This document shows, piece after piece, positions 56,247 through 64,000 of a stretch of DNA of 64,000 nt. Position 1 is the first letter of the stretch; each line of letters opens with the position of its first letter. Origin of the DNA: Amphritea sp. (GTDB lineage: Bacteria; Pseudomonadota; Gammaproteobacteria; Pseudomonadales; Balneatricaceae); assembly GCF_016744155.1 (NCBI RefSeq), contig NZ_JADGEW010000012.1, forward strand, positions 47,257 through 111,256, in the 5' to 3' direction. A program made the position numbers and the translations under genes. The notes below the pieces were generated by a model that had not been told where the DNA came from, searched no databases, and saw only the letters and a list, made by a program, of their open reading frames with translations.

Positions 56247-56277
56247 AAAAAAAACGCGCCATTGGCGCGTTTTTTTA
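56247..56277 (+). terminator. Rho-independent terminator after the peroxiredoxin gene
   Basis: A-run, ACGCGCC-att-GGCGCGT, then seven Ts, 25 bases after the stop. Bidirectional. Confidence 0.95.
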
Positions 56278-56292
56278 TGTCTGGGGAATCAT

Positions 56293-56371
56293 AGTTGCTC
56301 GTTGTTCGAGCTTCAACAGCCGTTGTTCGTGGCTCGAACGTTGCAAAAGTCGCAACTTGCTCGTTGCTCGA
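56293..56371 (-). repeat. Hairpin repeat cluster
   Basis: TTGCTCGTTGTTCGAG, a degenerate middle, then a clear unit CTCGAAC-GTTGC-aaaagtc-GCAAC-TTGCTCGTTGCTCG (56333-56370). The stem differs from the unit at 32925 (GTCAC/GTGAC) at both arms but still pairs; same loop length of seven. Confidence 0.75.
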
Positions 56372-56373
56372 TA

Positions 56374-56405
56374 AAAGCCTTCTTTATTAGGTAAAGAAAG
56401 GCTTG
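56374..56405 (-). terminator. Distal terminator for the minus-strand diguanylate cyclase
   Basis: AAGCCTT-CTTTA-ttagg-TAAAG-a-AAGGCTT; on the minus strand it ends in TTTTATC. It lies past the heptamer array, about 180 bases beyond the gene's stop, so the array is probably part of the mRNA's 3' UTR. Confidence 0.55.
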
Positions 56406-56463
56406 TGAGTTAAATGCTTTGTAAGAAAATTGTTGTATAGGGTTGGTGAAAACCAATAATTCT

Positions 56464-56560
56464 GAGCAACGAGCAACGAGCAACGAGCAACGAGCAACGA
56501 GCAACGAGCAACGAGCAACGAGCAACGAGCAACGAGCAACGAGCAACGAGCAACGAGCAA
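56464..56560. repeat. Perfect heptamer tandem array (GAGCAAC, 13.9 copies)
   Basis: Thirteen full GAGCAAC units plus GAGCAA, all identical over 97 bases, running into the hairpin unit AGCAA-GTCGC-gca-GCGGC-GTCTAATTACTA (56556-56585). The heptamer equals the arm sequence of the hairpin repeat family, so it looks like an expanded arm. Period 7 makes all three frames open on the minus strand, giving spurious LLVARCS-repeat reading frames. Confidence 0.95.
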
Positions 56561-56582
56561 GTCGCGCAGCGGCGTCTAATTA

Positions 56583-57251
56583 CTAAGCTCGACACACCCG
56601 GTTTCTGCCATTGTGCTTTGCCTGGTACAGCGCCCGGTCTGCCTGAGAAAATAAGGTTTCAGCGTTAATGTTTGGACTGAACTGGGAAACACCACAGGAG
56701 ATTGTTATAAGCTTGTCTCCAGCATTAGTCTGGATCGGTTGCTGAGCTATCTCTTCGCGTAAGCTGTCAGCCCTGGCAAAAGCTTGCTGCTGATCGCAGT
56801 CGATGAACAGGGAAATAAATTCCTCACCGCCAATCCGAGCTGTAAAATCACTTTTTCGCATACGACTGTTTAGTTTTTTTGCTACAGCTCTTAATACCTG
56901 ATCGCCAGTCTGGTGACCGAAATCATCGTTTATCTGTTTGAATAGATCGATATCCCAGATTACTAATGAGAAGACCTTTTGGTTACGCATACAGCGGCTT
57001 ATTTCCTCGGATAGCTTTTCATCGTAGGCCCTTCGGTTGGCGATACCGGTTAAGGGATCCCGATAAGCTTGTAATCTATGTGATGCAAGCTGCTTTCGAA
57101 GTTCAATGTTTTCTGCTTCAAGCTCACGAATACGTTGTTTGGATTGCTCCCCTCCCAGGTCAACGTAGCTTTTATGCTTGTAATATTTTGTGCTAGTTCT
57201 CTCTGTTAGCGTGGCGAGGAACTCGGTTATGGGTTGCATAGTGAGTAACAT
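56583..57251 (-). CDS. Soluble diguanylate cyclase (GGDEF)
   Basis: 222 residues. A short N-terminal region with a likely coiled coil (QSKQRIRELEAENIELRKQL, about 36-55), then a GGDEF domain: RDPLTGIANRRAYDE, DIDLFKQINDDFGHQ, RIGGEEFISLF, with RKSD five residues upstream as I-site. No sensor or membrane domain, so activation probably depends on oligomerisation through the coiled coil. Starts ATG 57251 or 57239; neither has a strong ribosome site. Confidence 0.88.
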   Translation of the reverse strand: MLLTMQPITEFLATLTERTSTKYYKHKSYVDLGGEQSKQRIRELEAENIELRKQLASHRLQAYRDPLTGIANRRAYDEKLSEEISRCMRNQKVFSLVIWDIDLFKQINDDFGHQTGDQVLRAVAKKLNSRMRKSDFTARIGGEEFISLFIDCDQQQAFARADSLREEIAQQPIQTNAGDKLITISCGVSQFSPNINAETLFSQADRALYQAKHNGRNRVCRA

Positions 57252-57343
57252 AAACTTTATCCAGAGAATTAGTGGTCGGGGTTTGATACTGTTGAGCTTA
57301 AGTAGGAAAAAAGGAGCTGGCGTGAGGAAATTAAGGAGAAAGT

Positions 57344-57409
57344 GTGAAGATTAGTCTTTCATATTGGCATCGGCATTCGCGAGTCTTCATACTTCTATTA
57401 TGCGTATAG
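57344..57409 (+). CDS. Candidate 21-codon leader peptide upstream of the sensor kinase
   Basis: AAGGAG at 57334-57339 is well placed before GTG 57344, whose frame runs 21 codons to TAG 57407-57409, overlapping the kinase ATG (57400) by ten bases in another frame. The kinase itself has no ribosome site, so it may be translated by coupling to this peptide. Peptide: basic start, hydrophobic end (RVFILLLC). Not in any family I know. Confidence 0.4.
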   Translation: MKISLSYWHRHSRVFILLLCV

Positions 57410-58833
57410 GTATTACCGGAAAAATGGTTTTAGTGTTATTGGCTACCAGTCTTCTTTTGGTGGGTGCAATGGCGGCTGCAATAAACTGGAGTTTTCAAAA
57501 AGGCTTCCTTGACTATCTGTCTGAGATTGAGATGGGGCGTCTTGATCAGACAGAAATAGATCTCGCCAATATCTATCGTCGCGAAGGAGCTTGGGACTTT
57601 ATTGCAAGTAATCATGCGCTCTGGGTTACTTTTTTGCCGATTGATTCGAGTCAGGAACCGCGTTTAGACAATGATAGCCTGGGGGCCACGGGTTCTGCTG
57701 GCTTACGAAGGCCTCCGGTTCTGCCTAATGATCGAACCGGTCTTAGTACGCGTCTCAGATTATTAGATGTAAATAAGAATCGTCTTATTGGCCCTCCTGA
57801 TACGACGGGTAGAGTCGTTCTCAGGCCGATTGAGCTGGAAGGCGAAATTATTGGCTGGTTAAGTTTAACGCCGCAGACTGTGCCAGCGAATAGTGTGGAT
57901 AAAAGTTTTCGGGATGAGCAGTTAAAAACACTCTACCCGATAACCGCCGGCGCGTTGTTGTTGGCGTTGGTGGTGGGTGTGCCTTTAGGGCGTTATCTGT
58001 TGCGCCCTGTAAAAGCTATTGCAAGAGGGGCGCATAAGCTGACCGGGGGGAAGTTTGAAACGCGGCTTGATGTTCGTAGTCGTGATGAGTTGGGTCAGCT
58101 CTCTCAGGACTTTAATACGCTGGCAGAGACTCTACAGCGAAACGAACGGTTACGTCGTCAGGGTATGGCAGATATCTCCCATGAGCTACGTACTCCTCTG
58201 GCGCTTTTGCGGGGGGAAATAGAGGCGATGCAAGACGGTATTCGTCCTTTGAATCAGGCTCAGCTAAGTAAGCTCTTAGAATCTAACCTGCAGTTGAGTC
58301 GTCTGGTTGATGATCTATATGATCTGGCATTAGCGGATGCGGGCGCTCTTAACTATAAGAAACAGTCGCTGAATTTCGCAGAGCTACTAAATAACGCATG
58401 TAGTGCTGCAGAAAACCCAAGTATGAAGCAGGGGTTGACTCTGAAACAGGAAATTCCCGTTCAGATCGATCTTTACGGTGACTCGCGGAGATTACGTCAG
58501 GTGTTGGATAATCTGATTAAGAATAGCAGACTCTACACTGATGCTGGTGGAGTCATTAAGCTGTCGGCATGGCAGGATAATGACCAGGCTTTTTTGCGCA
58601 TTGAAGATACTGCTCCATCAGTTAGTGAAGAAGTACTGGCTCGCTTGTTTGATCGCTTCTACCGCGCGGAAGGGTCACGGAATCGCGCGACGGGAGGAGC
58701 AGGACTCGGGTTAGCAATCTGCCGTAATATTATCGAGGCTCATCAGGGGAGTATTACGGCCCGTCCCTCCGATATGGGTGGTTTATGTATTGACGTACAA
58801 TTGCCTCTGAGTAACGATCTTACTTCTACTTAA
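57400..58833 (+). CDS. Sensor histidine kinase (BaeS-like)
   Basis: 477 residues. TM1 (VLVLLATSLLLVGAMAAAI), periplasmic domain about 35-180, TM2 (ITAGALLLALVVGVPLGRYLL), HAMP, HisKA with the phospho-His in DISHELRTPLALLRGE, then HATPase_c with DNLIKNSRLYTDAGG and GAGLGLAICRNII. BaeS-type kinases sense envelope stress. Frame also opens at TTG 57364. Followed after 17 bases by its regulator. Confidence 0.88.
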   Translation: MRIGITGKMVLVLLATSLLLVGAMAAAINWSFQKGFLDYLSEIEMGRLDQTEIDLANIYRREGAWDFIASNHALWVTFLPIDSSQEPRLDNDSLGATGSAGLRRPPVLPNDRTGLSTRLRLLDVNKNRLIGPPDTTGRVVLRPIELEGEIIGWLSLTPQTVPANSVDKSFRDEQLKTLYPITAGALLLALVVGVPLGRYLLRPVKAIARGAHKLTGGKFETRLDVRSRDELGQLSQDFNTLAETLQRNERLRRQGMADISHELRTPLALLRGEIEAMQDGIRPLNQAQLSKLLESNLQLSRLVDDLYDLALADAGALNYKKQSLNFAELLNNACSAAENPSMKQGLTLKQEIPVQIDLYGDSRRLRQVLDNLIKNSRLYTDAGGVIKLSAWQDNDQAFLRIEDTAPSVSEEVLARLFDRFYRAEGSRNRATGGAGLGLAICRNIIEAHQGSITARPSDMGGLCIDVQLPLSNDLTST

Positions 58834-58850
58834 TCTGATACCGGAAAAAT

Positions 58851-59540
58851 ATGTCTTCAGAACACCAGATACTGATAGTTGAGGATGAAACAGGTCTGGC
58901 GACGCTGCTTCAGGATTATTTGCTGAATGCTTCTTTTAGTGTTCACGTCTTGCATGAGGGGGGCACTGCCGTTGAGTGGATTAGAGAGCATAAGCCCAGT
59001 TTGGTACTGCTTGATCTGATGCTCCCGGGTAAGGATGGCATGGATATTTGTAAAGAGGTCCGGCAATTTAGTCAGCTGCCTATAATCATGACTACCGCCA
59101 GAGTGGAGGAAATTGATCGTCTTCTGGGTTTGGAGCTGGGAGCCGATGATTATATCTGTAAGCCTTACAGTCCTCGTGAGGTGGTTGCTCGGGTAAAAGC
59201 GGTATTGCGTCGAATAGGTCAGAGAATTGATGAGTCCGAACCGGAGATCGGTTGTATTCAACTGGACGAGGTTAGCTTTAAAGCAATGATCAATGGATCT
59301 CTTTTGGAACTGACGCCGGTGGAGTTCAGGCTTTTAAAAACCTTTTTATCTCAGCCGGGAAGGGTGTTTTCCCGTGGGCATCTGTTGGATTATCTGTATA
59401 CCGATCAACGGGTGGTCAGCGACCGTACCGTTGATACTCATATCAAAAATTTACGGAAAAAAATGCAGGTTTACCTTCCAGATGAAGAAGTTATTCATTC
59501 AGTATATGGCGTTGGCTACAAATTGGAGCTCGACGGTTAA
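58851..59540 (+). CDS. OmpR-family response regulator (BaeR-like)
   Basis: 229 residues. Receiver domain: ILIVEDETGLATLLQDYLL, phospho-Asp in LVLLDLMLPGKDGMD, Lys in CKPYSPREVV. Winged-helix domain: LTPVEFRLLKTFLSQPGRVFSRGHLLDYLY and DRTVDTHIKNLRKK. Regulates unknown targets with the kinase upstream. Converges with the DUF1566 gene, zero gap. Confidence 0.93.
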   Translation: MSSEHQILIVEDETGLATLLQDYLLNASFSVHVLHEGGTAVEWIREHKPSLVLLDLMLPGKDGMDICKEVRQFSQLPIIMTTARVEEIDRLLGLELGADDYICKPYSPREVVARVKAVLRRIGQRIDESEPEIGCIQLDEVSFKAMINGSLLELTPVEFRLLKTFLSQPGRVFSRGHLLDYLYTDQRVVSDRTVDTHIKNLRKKMQVYLPDEEVIHSVYGVGYKLELDG

Positions 59541-61070
59541 TTATTGTGTAGGCCGCCTTCTATTGGTTGGTGGTGGCGGTGCTTCATTTGCTGTGAGGAA
59601 ACTATCGCCATTGCTATCATGGTGATCGAAGCGGTTTGCAGGTCCGTCAAATTCTCTTCGGGAGACCCGGTTATCCCCATCTCTGTCCAATCGTTCGACA
59701 AAGTGCACACCAAACTCAGAAGGTGACATTTTCTGAAGTTGTTCACCTGATACTTTCATCTGAATCGCATCTACGCTGAAATTAGTGTGATCGACATTGT
59801 AAGGGTAGTGGCTGCTGTCAATGGGTTTGCTGTTCGCCTTAGTTGAGGTTAGGCCTCCACGCACCACCCGAACGTAATTTTGTATCCGTTGAACATCACC
59901 CTGGGGGCCATGACCAACCGTGGGCTGACCTGTTTTGGGGTCGCTTCGCTGTGCCCCAGCACCATGAACATCCATTATCTCTCCTCGCATCTGTCCGAGT
60001 GCTCGACCAAAGGCGATATACGCCGCATGACTGCCAGGCCGGGGGCCGTCGAGATGGGTGGTTGAAGTCCAGTAGAAAGGATAGTCGGACACCCCTTTTT
60101 CGTTGCTAATTAGGCTAGACGTAAATATTGGATCGATAGCGGCGGAGTGAGTGGCGTCCGGCGAGCGTTTGTAGTCGATAATATATTGTAGCTCTTTAGC
60201 ATTAGGCAGGCGCCAGTCCTGGTGGCCTGCAAGCTGAAGTTGATCCGCATAGTTCAATGCTTGTTCCCAGGATAGTGCTTTCTGACTGTCGATTTTTGCC
60301 CATGTGAGCCCGGTTGCCTGATCACTAATTGTACTATCGTTATTATCGATAAAATCATTATGGCCATACTGTTTGCCGCGAACATAGCGCGCGTAAAACT
60401 TCTTGTGAGGCCGTTGGCTTCCTGGCTTTTGGTAGCCGTATCCCTTTATACGCCCGTCTGCGAAGTTAACACCGAACAGCGTTTTATCCCCCCTCATGGT
60501 GGTAGAGCTATAGCTAGAGCTCGATAGCCATTGAGCATCCATATAGCGTTCGTTAGATGCGCCATAAAGAAAATCGAAATAATCAGTGTTGATAAAAGGG
60601 ATTGCGTTAGCCGGGATCTTTTCCTGAACACCCGCACGGGAGTTGCTGGAAAAGCCTGCGTAACCTCGAAAGTCAATTAGTGAGTAGAGCTCTTTAATAT
60701 TGGGCACTCGCCAATCTGTATATCCCCCGAGATCCATGTTAGCGGCAATTTTTTTTGCTTCATTCAGACTGACCTTATCTGTTGAAACTGCTTTCGACCA
60801 GATCAGGCCGGTGGTCAGATCAGAGACTGTATTGTTATGGTTGTCTTGATAGGTCGGCATGTTTCCGAAGATCTGAGCATCCTGGCCTGAGAATGCTTCA
60901 CCGGTCTGGGGGCAGGGTATCGCGCGCGAATTGTTGTAGCAGCGGTTTTGGCCGGTATCGGGAATGCTAACTTGCTCGGTAGCGATGCCTGCAATCCCTG
61001 AAAGGGGCGAGCTGGTTAGAAATAGTATTAAGCAGGAGTGTGCTAAGCGGTGCGGGTGATTAACTTTCAT
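59541..61070 (-). CDS. Exported DUF1566 (Lcl domain) protein with C-terminal EF-hand pair
   Basis: About 509 residues with a signal peptide (HSCLILFLTSSPLSGIAG). Two DUF1566 repeats: VSDLTTGLIWSKAVSTDKVS with GYTDWRVPNIKELYSLIDF, and ISDQATGLTWAKIDSQKALS with HQDWRLPNAKELQYIIDY. Near the C-terminus two EF-hand loops, DRDGDNRVSRREF and DSNGDSFLTANE, suggest calcium binding, then a Pro/Arg-rich end. Function unknown; likely surface or periplasmic. A longer frame opens at TTG 61088. Confidence 0.82.
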   Translation of the reverse strand: MKVNHPHRLAHSCLILFLTSSPLSGIAGIATEQVSIPDTGQNRCYNNSRAIPCPQTGEAFSGQDAQIFGNMPTYQDNHNNTVSDLTTGLIWSKAVSTDKVSLNEAKKIAANMDLGGYTDWRVPNIKELYSLIDFRGYAGFSSNSRAGVQEKIPANAIPFINTDYFDFLYGASNERYMDAQWLSSSSYSSTTMRGDKTLFGVNFADGRIKGYGYQKPGSQRPHKKFYARYVRGKQYGHNDFIDNNDSTISDQATGLTWAKIDSQKALSWEQALNYADQLQLAGHQDWRLPNAKELQYIIDYKRSPDATHSAAIDPIFTSSLISNEKGVSDYPFYWTSTTHLDGPRPGSHAAYIAFGRALGQMRGEIMDVHGAGAQRSDPKTGQPTVGHGPQGDVQRIQNYVRVVRGGLTSTKANSKPIDSSHYPYNVDHTNFSVDAIQMKVSGEQLQKMSPSEFGVHFVERLDRDGDNRVSRREFDGPANRFDHHDSNGDSFLTANEAPPPPTNRRRPTQ

Positions 61071-61129
61071 CGGTGCTACCTGTTTCAAGGGGTAGGTTTT
61101 ACTGTTTTTTGAGATGGTTTTAGTCTGTC

Positions 61130-61570
61130 TTAGCTAATATAACCACCACTCCAAGTATTGTCGCCTGTACGTCGACCTTTATGCTCACGTCGATCTGGAT
61201 TGTTGAGATTAAAGCGGATCTCGTTACGACGCTCATTAACCCTTCTGCGGTCAGCATTTCTGCGTTCTCTAATCTGTTTTGTGTCACAAAGGCAGTTTTG
61301 TTTATCGCAGGCTGTTAGTGGCAGTCGGATATTATCGCTACTGCTGAAGGTAATATTGCTTAATGAGCTGACGGCTGAGCAGCAATCTTTATCCGGAATG
61401 AGGATAATGCCGCGAAAATTAGACCTCTTTTTATCGTCAGCTGAGTCGTTTAGTCTCTTATTCTCTGTTGTGCGCACAAGAGAAGGATTGGGTGTGCTGC
61501 TTTTTCGCTGAAGTACAAAGTATATAAAGAATGCTGTTATCAGCACTAGCAGGGTCATTAATGTTGGCAT
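61130..61570 (-). CDS. Hypothetical membrane-anchored protein, cysteine- and arginine-rich
   Basis: 146 residues. N-terminal helix (LMTLLVLITAFFIYFVLQRK), a Ser-rich linker, then five cysteines within DKDCCSAVSS and ACDKQNCLCD, and a very basic tail (RRNADRRRVNERRNEIRFN). AAGGAGAA-like sequence before ATG. No family recognised; metal binding and nucleic-acid or membrane contact are possible. 60 bases upstream of the DUF1566 gene on the same strand, so possibly one operon. Confidence 0.65.
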   Translation of the reverse strand: MPTLMTLLVLITAFFIYFVLQRKSSTPNPSLVRTTENKRLNDSADDKKRSNFRGIILIPDKDCCSAVSSLSNITFSSSDNIRLPLTACDKQNCLCDTKQIRERRNADRRRVNERRNEIRFNLNNPDRREHKGRRTGDNTWSGGYIS

Positions 61571-61760
61571 TATCTTCTCCTCGATATCATTGAGGGTGCA
61601 TTGAAAGCAGTTTGGTGATCTGCATGGGTTGTAATATAAGTGAAGAAAATGGAGCGAATGTGGACGAAATGTGGAGAAAGGGTGAAGTTTTTTCTTAGGT
61701 TTAGTGTTAAGAGGATAGTCGCTGGGGGTATCGCTTCGCGCTACTTGCTATTAACTAGAA

Positions 61761-61783
61761 AAAAACGCGCTAATAGCGCGTTT
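61761..61783 (-). terminator. Rho-independent terminator after the RNase T gene
   Basis: AAACGCGCT-aat-AGCGCGTTT; on the minus strand followed by a run of Ts. It lies beyond a hairpin repeat, about 115 bases after the stop of rnt. Confidence 0.75.
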
Positions 61784-61837
61784 ATAAACGTAGAGATAAA
61801 AAAGTCTTTACTTAAAAAAGAGCCTGGGCTGCTCTTT

Positions 61838-61890
61838 CTAGCAAGCGACGCAGTCGCGTCTAGCTACTAGCAAGGTGCGCAGCGCCGTCT
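61838..61890 (+). repeat. Hairpin repeat, two units (3' end of rnt)
   Basis: TAGCAA-GCGAC-gca-GTCGC-GTCTAGCTACTAGCAA-GGTGC-gca-GCGCC-GTCTGATTCA. Stems at 61845-61857 and 61874-61886, the second with one G-T wobble. Same family as 19769 and 56556. Confidence 0.8.
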
Positions 61891-61897
61891 GATTCAA

Positions 61898-62548
61898 TTA
61901 TTCGTACCTATTTTGCATCATTTCCCAGCCGCCCAGATCTTTCCAGCGGTTGACGATAGTACAGAACAGCTCAGCAGTTTTCATTGTGTCGTAAAGAGCG
62001 GAGTGGGCCTGGTTACCATCAAAGTCGATGTCGGCAAGGTCGCAAGATTTAGCCAATACAGTATGGCCAACGGCGAGACCGGCCAGGGTGGCGGTGTCGA
62101 AAGTTGAAAAAGGATGGAAGGGGTTGCGTTTAGTGTCGCAGCGTTCAGCAGCGGCGGTAACGAAGCCGTGATCAAAAGAGGCGTTGTGTCCTACCAGGAT
62201 AGCGCGTTTACAGTCATGAGCTTTAACGGCTTTTCGAATAGGTTTAAATATTTTTTCCATCGCTTCTGCTTCTGAAATAGCGCCGCGCAAAGGGTTATAC
62301 GGATCTATTCCAGTGAAGTCTAACGCGGCTTTTTCAAGATTGGCACCTTCAAAGGGCTCGACGTTAAACTCAAAACTCTGATCGATCATGATGTTGCCAT
62401 CATCATCCATTGTCAGGGTGACTGCTGCAATTTCCAGCAGTGCATCTGTCTGAGCATTAAATCCGGCGGTTTCTACGTCGATAACAACGGGAAGATAGCC
62501 GCGGAAACGGTTAGACATCGGGTGCTGGTACTGTGCGCTTCTGTTCAA
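61898..62548 (-). CDS. rnt: Ribonuclease T
   Basis: 216-residue DEDDh exonuclease: [11 protein letters not shown] (Asp, Glu), [11 protein letters not shown] (Asp), [14 protein letters not shown] (His, Asp). It trims the 3' ends of tRNA and other stable RNAs. TTG 62548 with AAGGA six bases ahead gives the same N-terminal length as E. coli RNase T; ATG 62518 is the alternative. The AGCAA hairpin repeat and a terminator follow the stop. Confidence 0.95.
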   Translation of the reverse strand: MNRSAQYQHPMSNRFRGYLPVVIDVETAGFNAQTDALLEIAAVTLTMDDDGNIMIDQSFEFNVEPFEGANLEKAALDFTGIDPYNPLRGAISEAEAMEKIFKPIRKAVKAHDCKRAILVGHNASFDHGFVTAAAERCDTKRNPFHPFSTFDTATLAGLAVGHTVLAKSCDLADIDFDGNQAHSALYDTMKTAELFCTIVNRWKDLGGWEMMQNRYE

Positions 62549-62777
62549 TGCATGTCCTTAATGGCCGGTTTGATCAGCCAAGATTGGTAATTTAGCTGTG
62601 CTCAAGTGTAAAGACTTGAGTGGGTTTTAACAAATACCTAAACCAGTATCAGTCAGCAGATTGATAAAGTGTTAAAATCTAAAGCTTGTATCCTCCGTGC
62701 CGATATAGGGTAGGCCTGTAGAGTAAGGTTGAAATGCCCATTAAATTCTCATGATTTCAGATGGATGTCGGTTGTTT

Positions 62778-63626
62778 ATGCGCGTAGCTATTTTATTGTT
62801 GCTTTCAGTAATATCCTTGCCGGTTTTTGCGGTTGGTTATGCTGCGTCTATCGAACAGTCTAAATGGGAACTGGAAGCGTCAAAGTTCAGCTGTCGCCTG
62901 TCTCAGAGGATTCCCTTGTTTGGTGAAGGAGAGTTTAATCATGAGGCGGGCGAGACAGTACGTTTTATTTTAAAACCGAAACAAGGACATGGCCTTAAAG
63001 GCAGTGCTCAGTTATTGGAGGAGGCGTCACCCTGGCAGCCGGGTACACCAACACGGCAGATCGGTAAGGTAACCTTTGCATCAAATGGAACAATTGCGGT
63101 ACCGACTGGATATTCTCAGCAGATGCTGGCGAGTCTGTTTCGAGGGCGTAAACCCACTTTTTTAGCTCAGAACTGGGCTGATACCGGAGAATCTGTTCGA
63201 ATCGGACTTTCTGCGGCTAATTTTTCCCCGGCGTATGCTGCTTATTCAGACTGTATTACTGAACTATTACCGGTTAACTATCGGCAAATTGCTCGAACGG
63301 CGGTTCTCTTTCCCTCCGCACAATGGAAACTGTCCGACTCCACTAAGGCACGACTAGACCTGATTGCTATTTATGTTAACAACGACGATTCGGTGAATTC
63401 GGTTTATGTTGATGGTCACTCCGATGCTCAAGGGCGTCGATTGGCTAATCGGGATCTGTCCAAAAAACGCGCTGAAGTGGTGACCGCTTATCTGGAAAAG
63501 AAAGGGATTAATCCCGATCTGATAACGACCCGGTATCACGGTGAACGTTATCCTGTGGCGCAAAAAAGTAATCGTGCTACCCAGGTGCGAAGTCGTCGTG
63601 TGACCATTCGCTTAGACCGGGATTGA
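62778..63626 (+). CDS. motY: MotY-like OmpA-family protein of the sodium-driven flagellar motor
   Basis: About 282 residues. Signal peptide RVAILLLLSVISLPVFA, a MotY-type N-terminal beta domain (SIEQSKWELEASKFSCRLSQ to LLEEASPW), and an OmpA C-terminal peptidoglycan-binding domain (VDGHSDAQGRRLANRDLSKKRA, VRSRRVTIRL). MotY forms the T-ring around sodium-driven flagellar motors. Start: ATG 62778; an in-frame ATG at 62751 would spoil the signal peptide. Confidence 0.85.
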   Translation: MRVAILLLLSVISLPVFAVGYAASIEQSKWELEASKFSCRLSQRIPLFGEGEFNHEAGETVRFILKPKQGHGLKGSAQLLEEASPWQPGTPTRQIGKVTFASNGTIAVPTGYSQQMLASLFRGRKPTFLAQNWADTGESVRIGLSAANFSPAYAAYSDCITELLPVNYRQIARTAVLFPSAQWKLSDSTKARLDLIAIYVNNDDSVNSVYVDGHSDAQGRRLANRDLSKKRAEVVTAYLEKKGINPDLITTRYHGERYPVAQKSNRATQVRSRRVTIRLDRD

Positions 63627-63720
63627 TTTACTCTTCCTTATCTATGAATCCTGTTGTTTAAGCCTCTTTAACTCTGGCGTAATCATGCTACAATTGCGCC
63701 CTTTCTTATTTGTGTCCGCT

Positions 63721-63768
63721 AGAGGCTATGTCGCTCTCTACGGGGCTGATTTTGCGTTTGGAGCCTCT
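63721..63768 (+). promoter_or_regulatory. Leader hairpin covering the argG ribosome site
   Basis: AGAGGCT at 63721-63727 pairs with AGCCTCT at 63762-63768. The ribosome site GGAG at 63760-63763 overlaps the right arm, so the fold could hold it back. The stem is only seven pairs with a 34-base loop; regulatory use is speculative. Confidence 0.35.
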
Positions 63769-63773
63769 CTAAT

Positions 63774-64000
63774 ATGTCTGATATCAAAAAGGTTGTGCTG
63801 GCCTATTCCGGCGGCCTTGATACTTCTGTAATCGTGCGTTGGTTACAGGACACTTATAACTGTGAAGTTGTAACTTTTACTGCTGACCTTGGTCAGGGCG
63901 AAGAAGTAGAACCTGCTCGTGCTAAAGCTGAAGCGCTGGGCGTTAAAGAGATCTACATTGAAGACTTGCGTGAAGAGTTTGTCCGCGACTTCGTATTCCC
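63774..64000 (+). CDS. argG: Argininosuccinate synthase, 3' end cut by window edge
   Basis: The first 75 residues are visible: [20 protein letters not shown], the PP-loop that binds ATP (AYSGGLDTS, residues 10-18), then [10 protein letters not shown]. It joins citrulline and aspartate in arginine synthesis, so it acts after ArgF (52696-53601). The family is about 400-445 residues; the rest lies beyond the window. Confidence 0.96.
   Translation, partial: MSDIKKVVLAYSGGLDTSVIVRWLQDTYNCEVVTFTADLGQGEEVEPARAKAEALGVKEIYIEDLREEFVRDFVF

Noticed and set aside
56464..56560. CRISPR-like array
   Set aside because: Units are seven bases and contiguous with no spacers and no cas genes.
56313..56595. Minus-strand reading frames of repeated LLVARCS
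   Set aside because: They are the translation of the period-7 heptamer array, open in all three frames; no ribosome site or protein family.

Overview
The window reads as a marine gammaproteobacterial chromosome, most likely an Oceanospirillales-type organism (Amphritea, Neptunomonas or Marinobacterium-like). This is inferred from gene content (phasin, MotY, class II DAHP synthase, DUF3549, aryl polyene cluster, groESL behind a sigma-32 promoter); no marker gene settles the genus. No rRNA, tRNA or CRISPR was found. Most genes are housekeeping genes in short operons with ATGA or TAATG start/stop overlaps. The two outermost genes, panE-like and argG, run off the edges.

Layout. 1-3849: ketopantoate reductase (partial), YajQ, an AmpG-like permease and an adenine/adenosine deaminase. 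3855-19762: a complete-looking aryl polyene (APE) pigment cluster. A phosphopantetheinyl transferase and a small exported protein lie on the minus strand. Seventeen genes run rightwards: a chain-length-factor-like ketosynthase, two acyltransferases, two ACPs, a membrane protein, a starter ligase fused to a dehydratase, a glycosyltransferase, a thioesterase, LolA-like, MMPL and lipoprotein export parts, a flavin-dependent halogenase-like enzyme, and the KS/DH/KR/KS core. 20044-31864: a hydrolase, a PhaB/FabG-like reductase, FxsA, GroESL, a coiled-coil membrane protein, a GST, ThpR, TrhP, a UbiA-family prenyltransferase, class I fumarase and a cytochrome c. 31971-36100: small genes, an IS110-family (IS1111-group) element inserted exactly into a hairpin repeat, DUF445 and a phasin. 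36372-43530: a nucleotide salvage/repair operon (thymidine-phosphorylase-like, PRPP-synthetase-like, AlkB, NfsA), PurU, a CBS protein, and a DnaT-like plus lambda-P-like pair. 43714-48802: a diguanylate cyclase, DUF3549, and a four-gene DUF1538-DUF1538-PII-CBS operon that looks like an uncharacterised regulated transporter. 48826-56224: a frameshifted yqcC, DAHP synthase, a carboxymuconolactone decarboxylase-like gene, MetR, ArgF, ArgD, GrxD and a peroxiredoxin. 56247-64000: a heptamer array, a second diguanylate cyclase, a BaeSR-like two-component system, a DUF1566/EF-hand exported protein, RNase T, MotY and ArgG.

The points most worth a second look are these. (1) A family of small 3'-UTR hairpins of form AGCAA-stem5-loop-stem5'-GT(T/C)C/T occurs at four gene ends. 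Its stems differ at almost every copy but still pair. (2) The IS1111-group element splits two tandem copies of that repeat at a CT dinucleotide, and its 3' non-coding region carries short matches to both target halves and both element ends, as expected of a guide (seeker/bridge) RNA. (3) The APE cluster has a halogenase-like flavoenzyme with an intact WxWxIP motif. (4) The DUF1538/PII/CBS operon. (5) A TGCA-N-TGCA palindrome is shared upstream of the phasin gene and the PhaB/FabG-like reductase.
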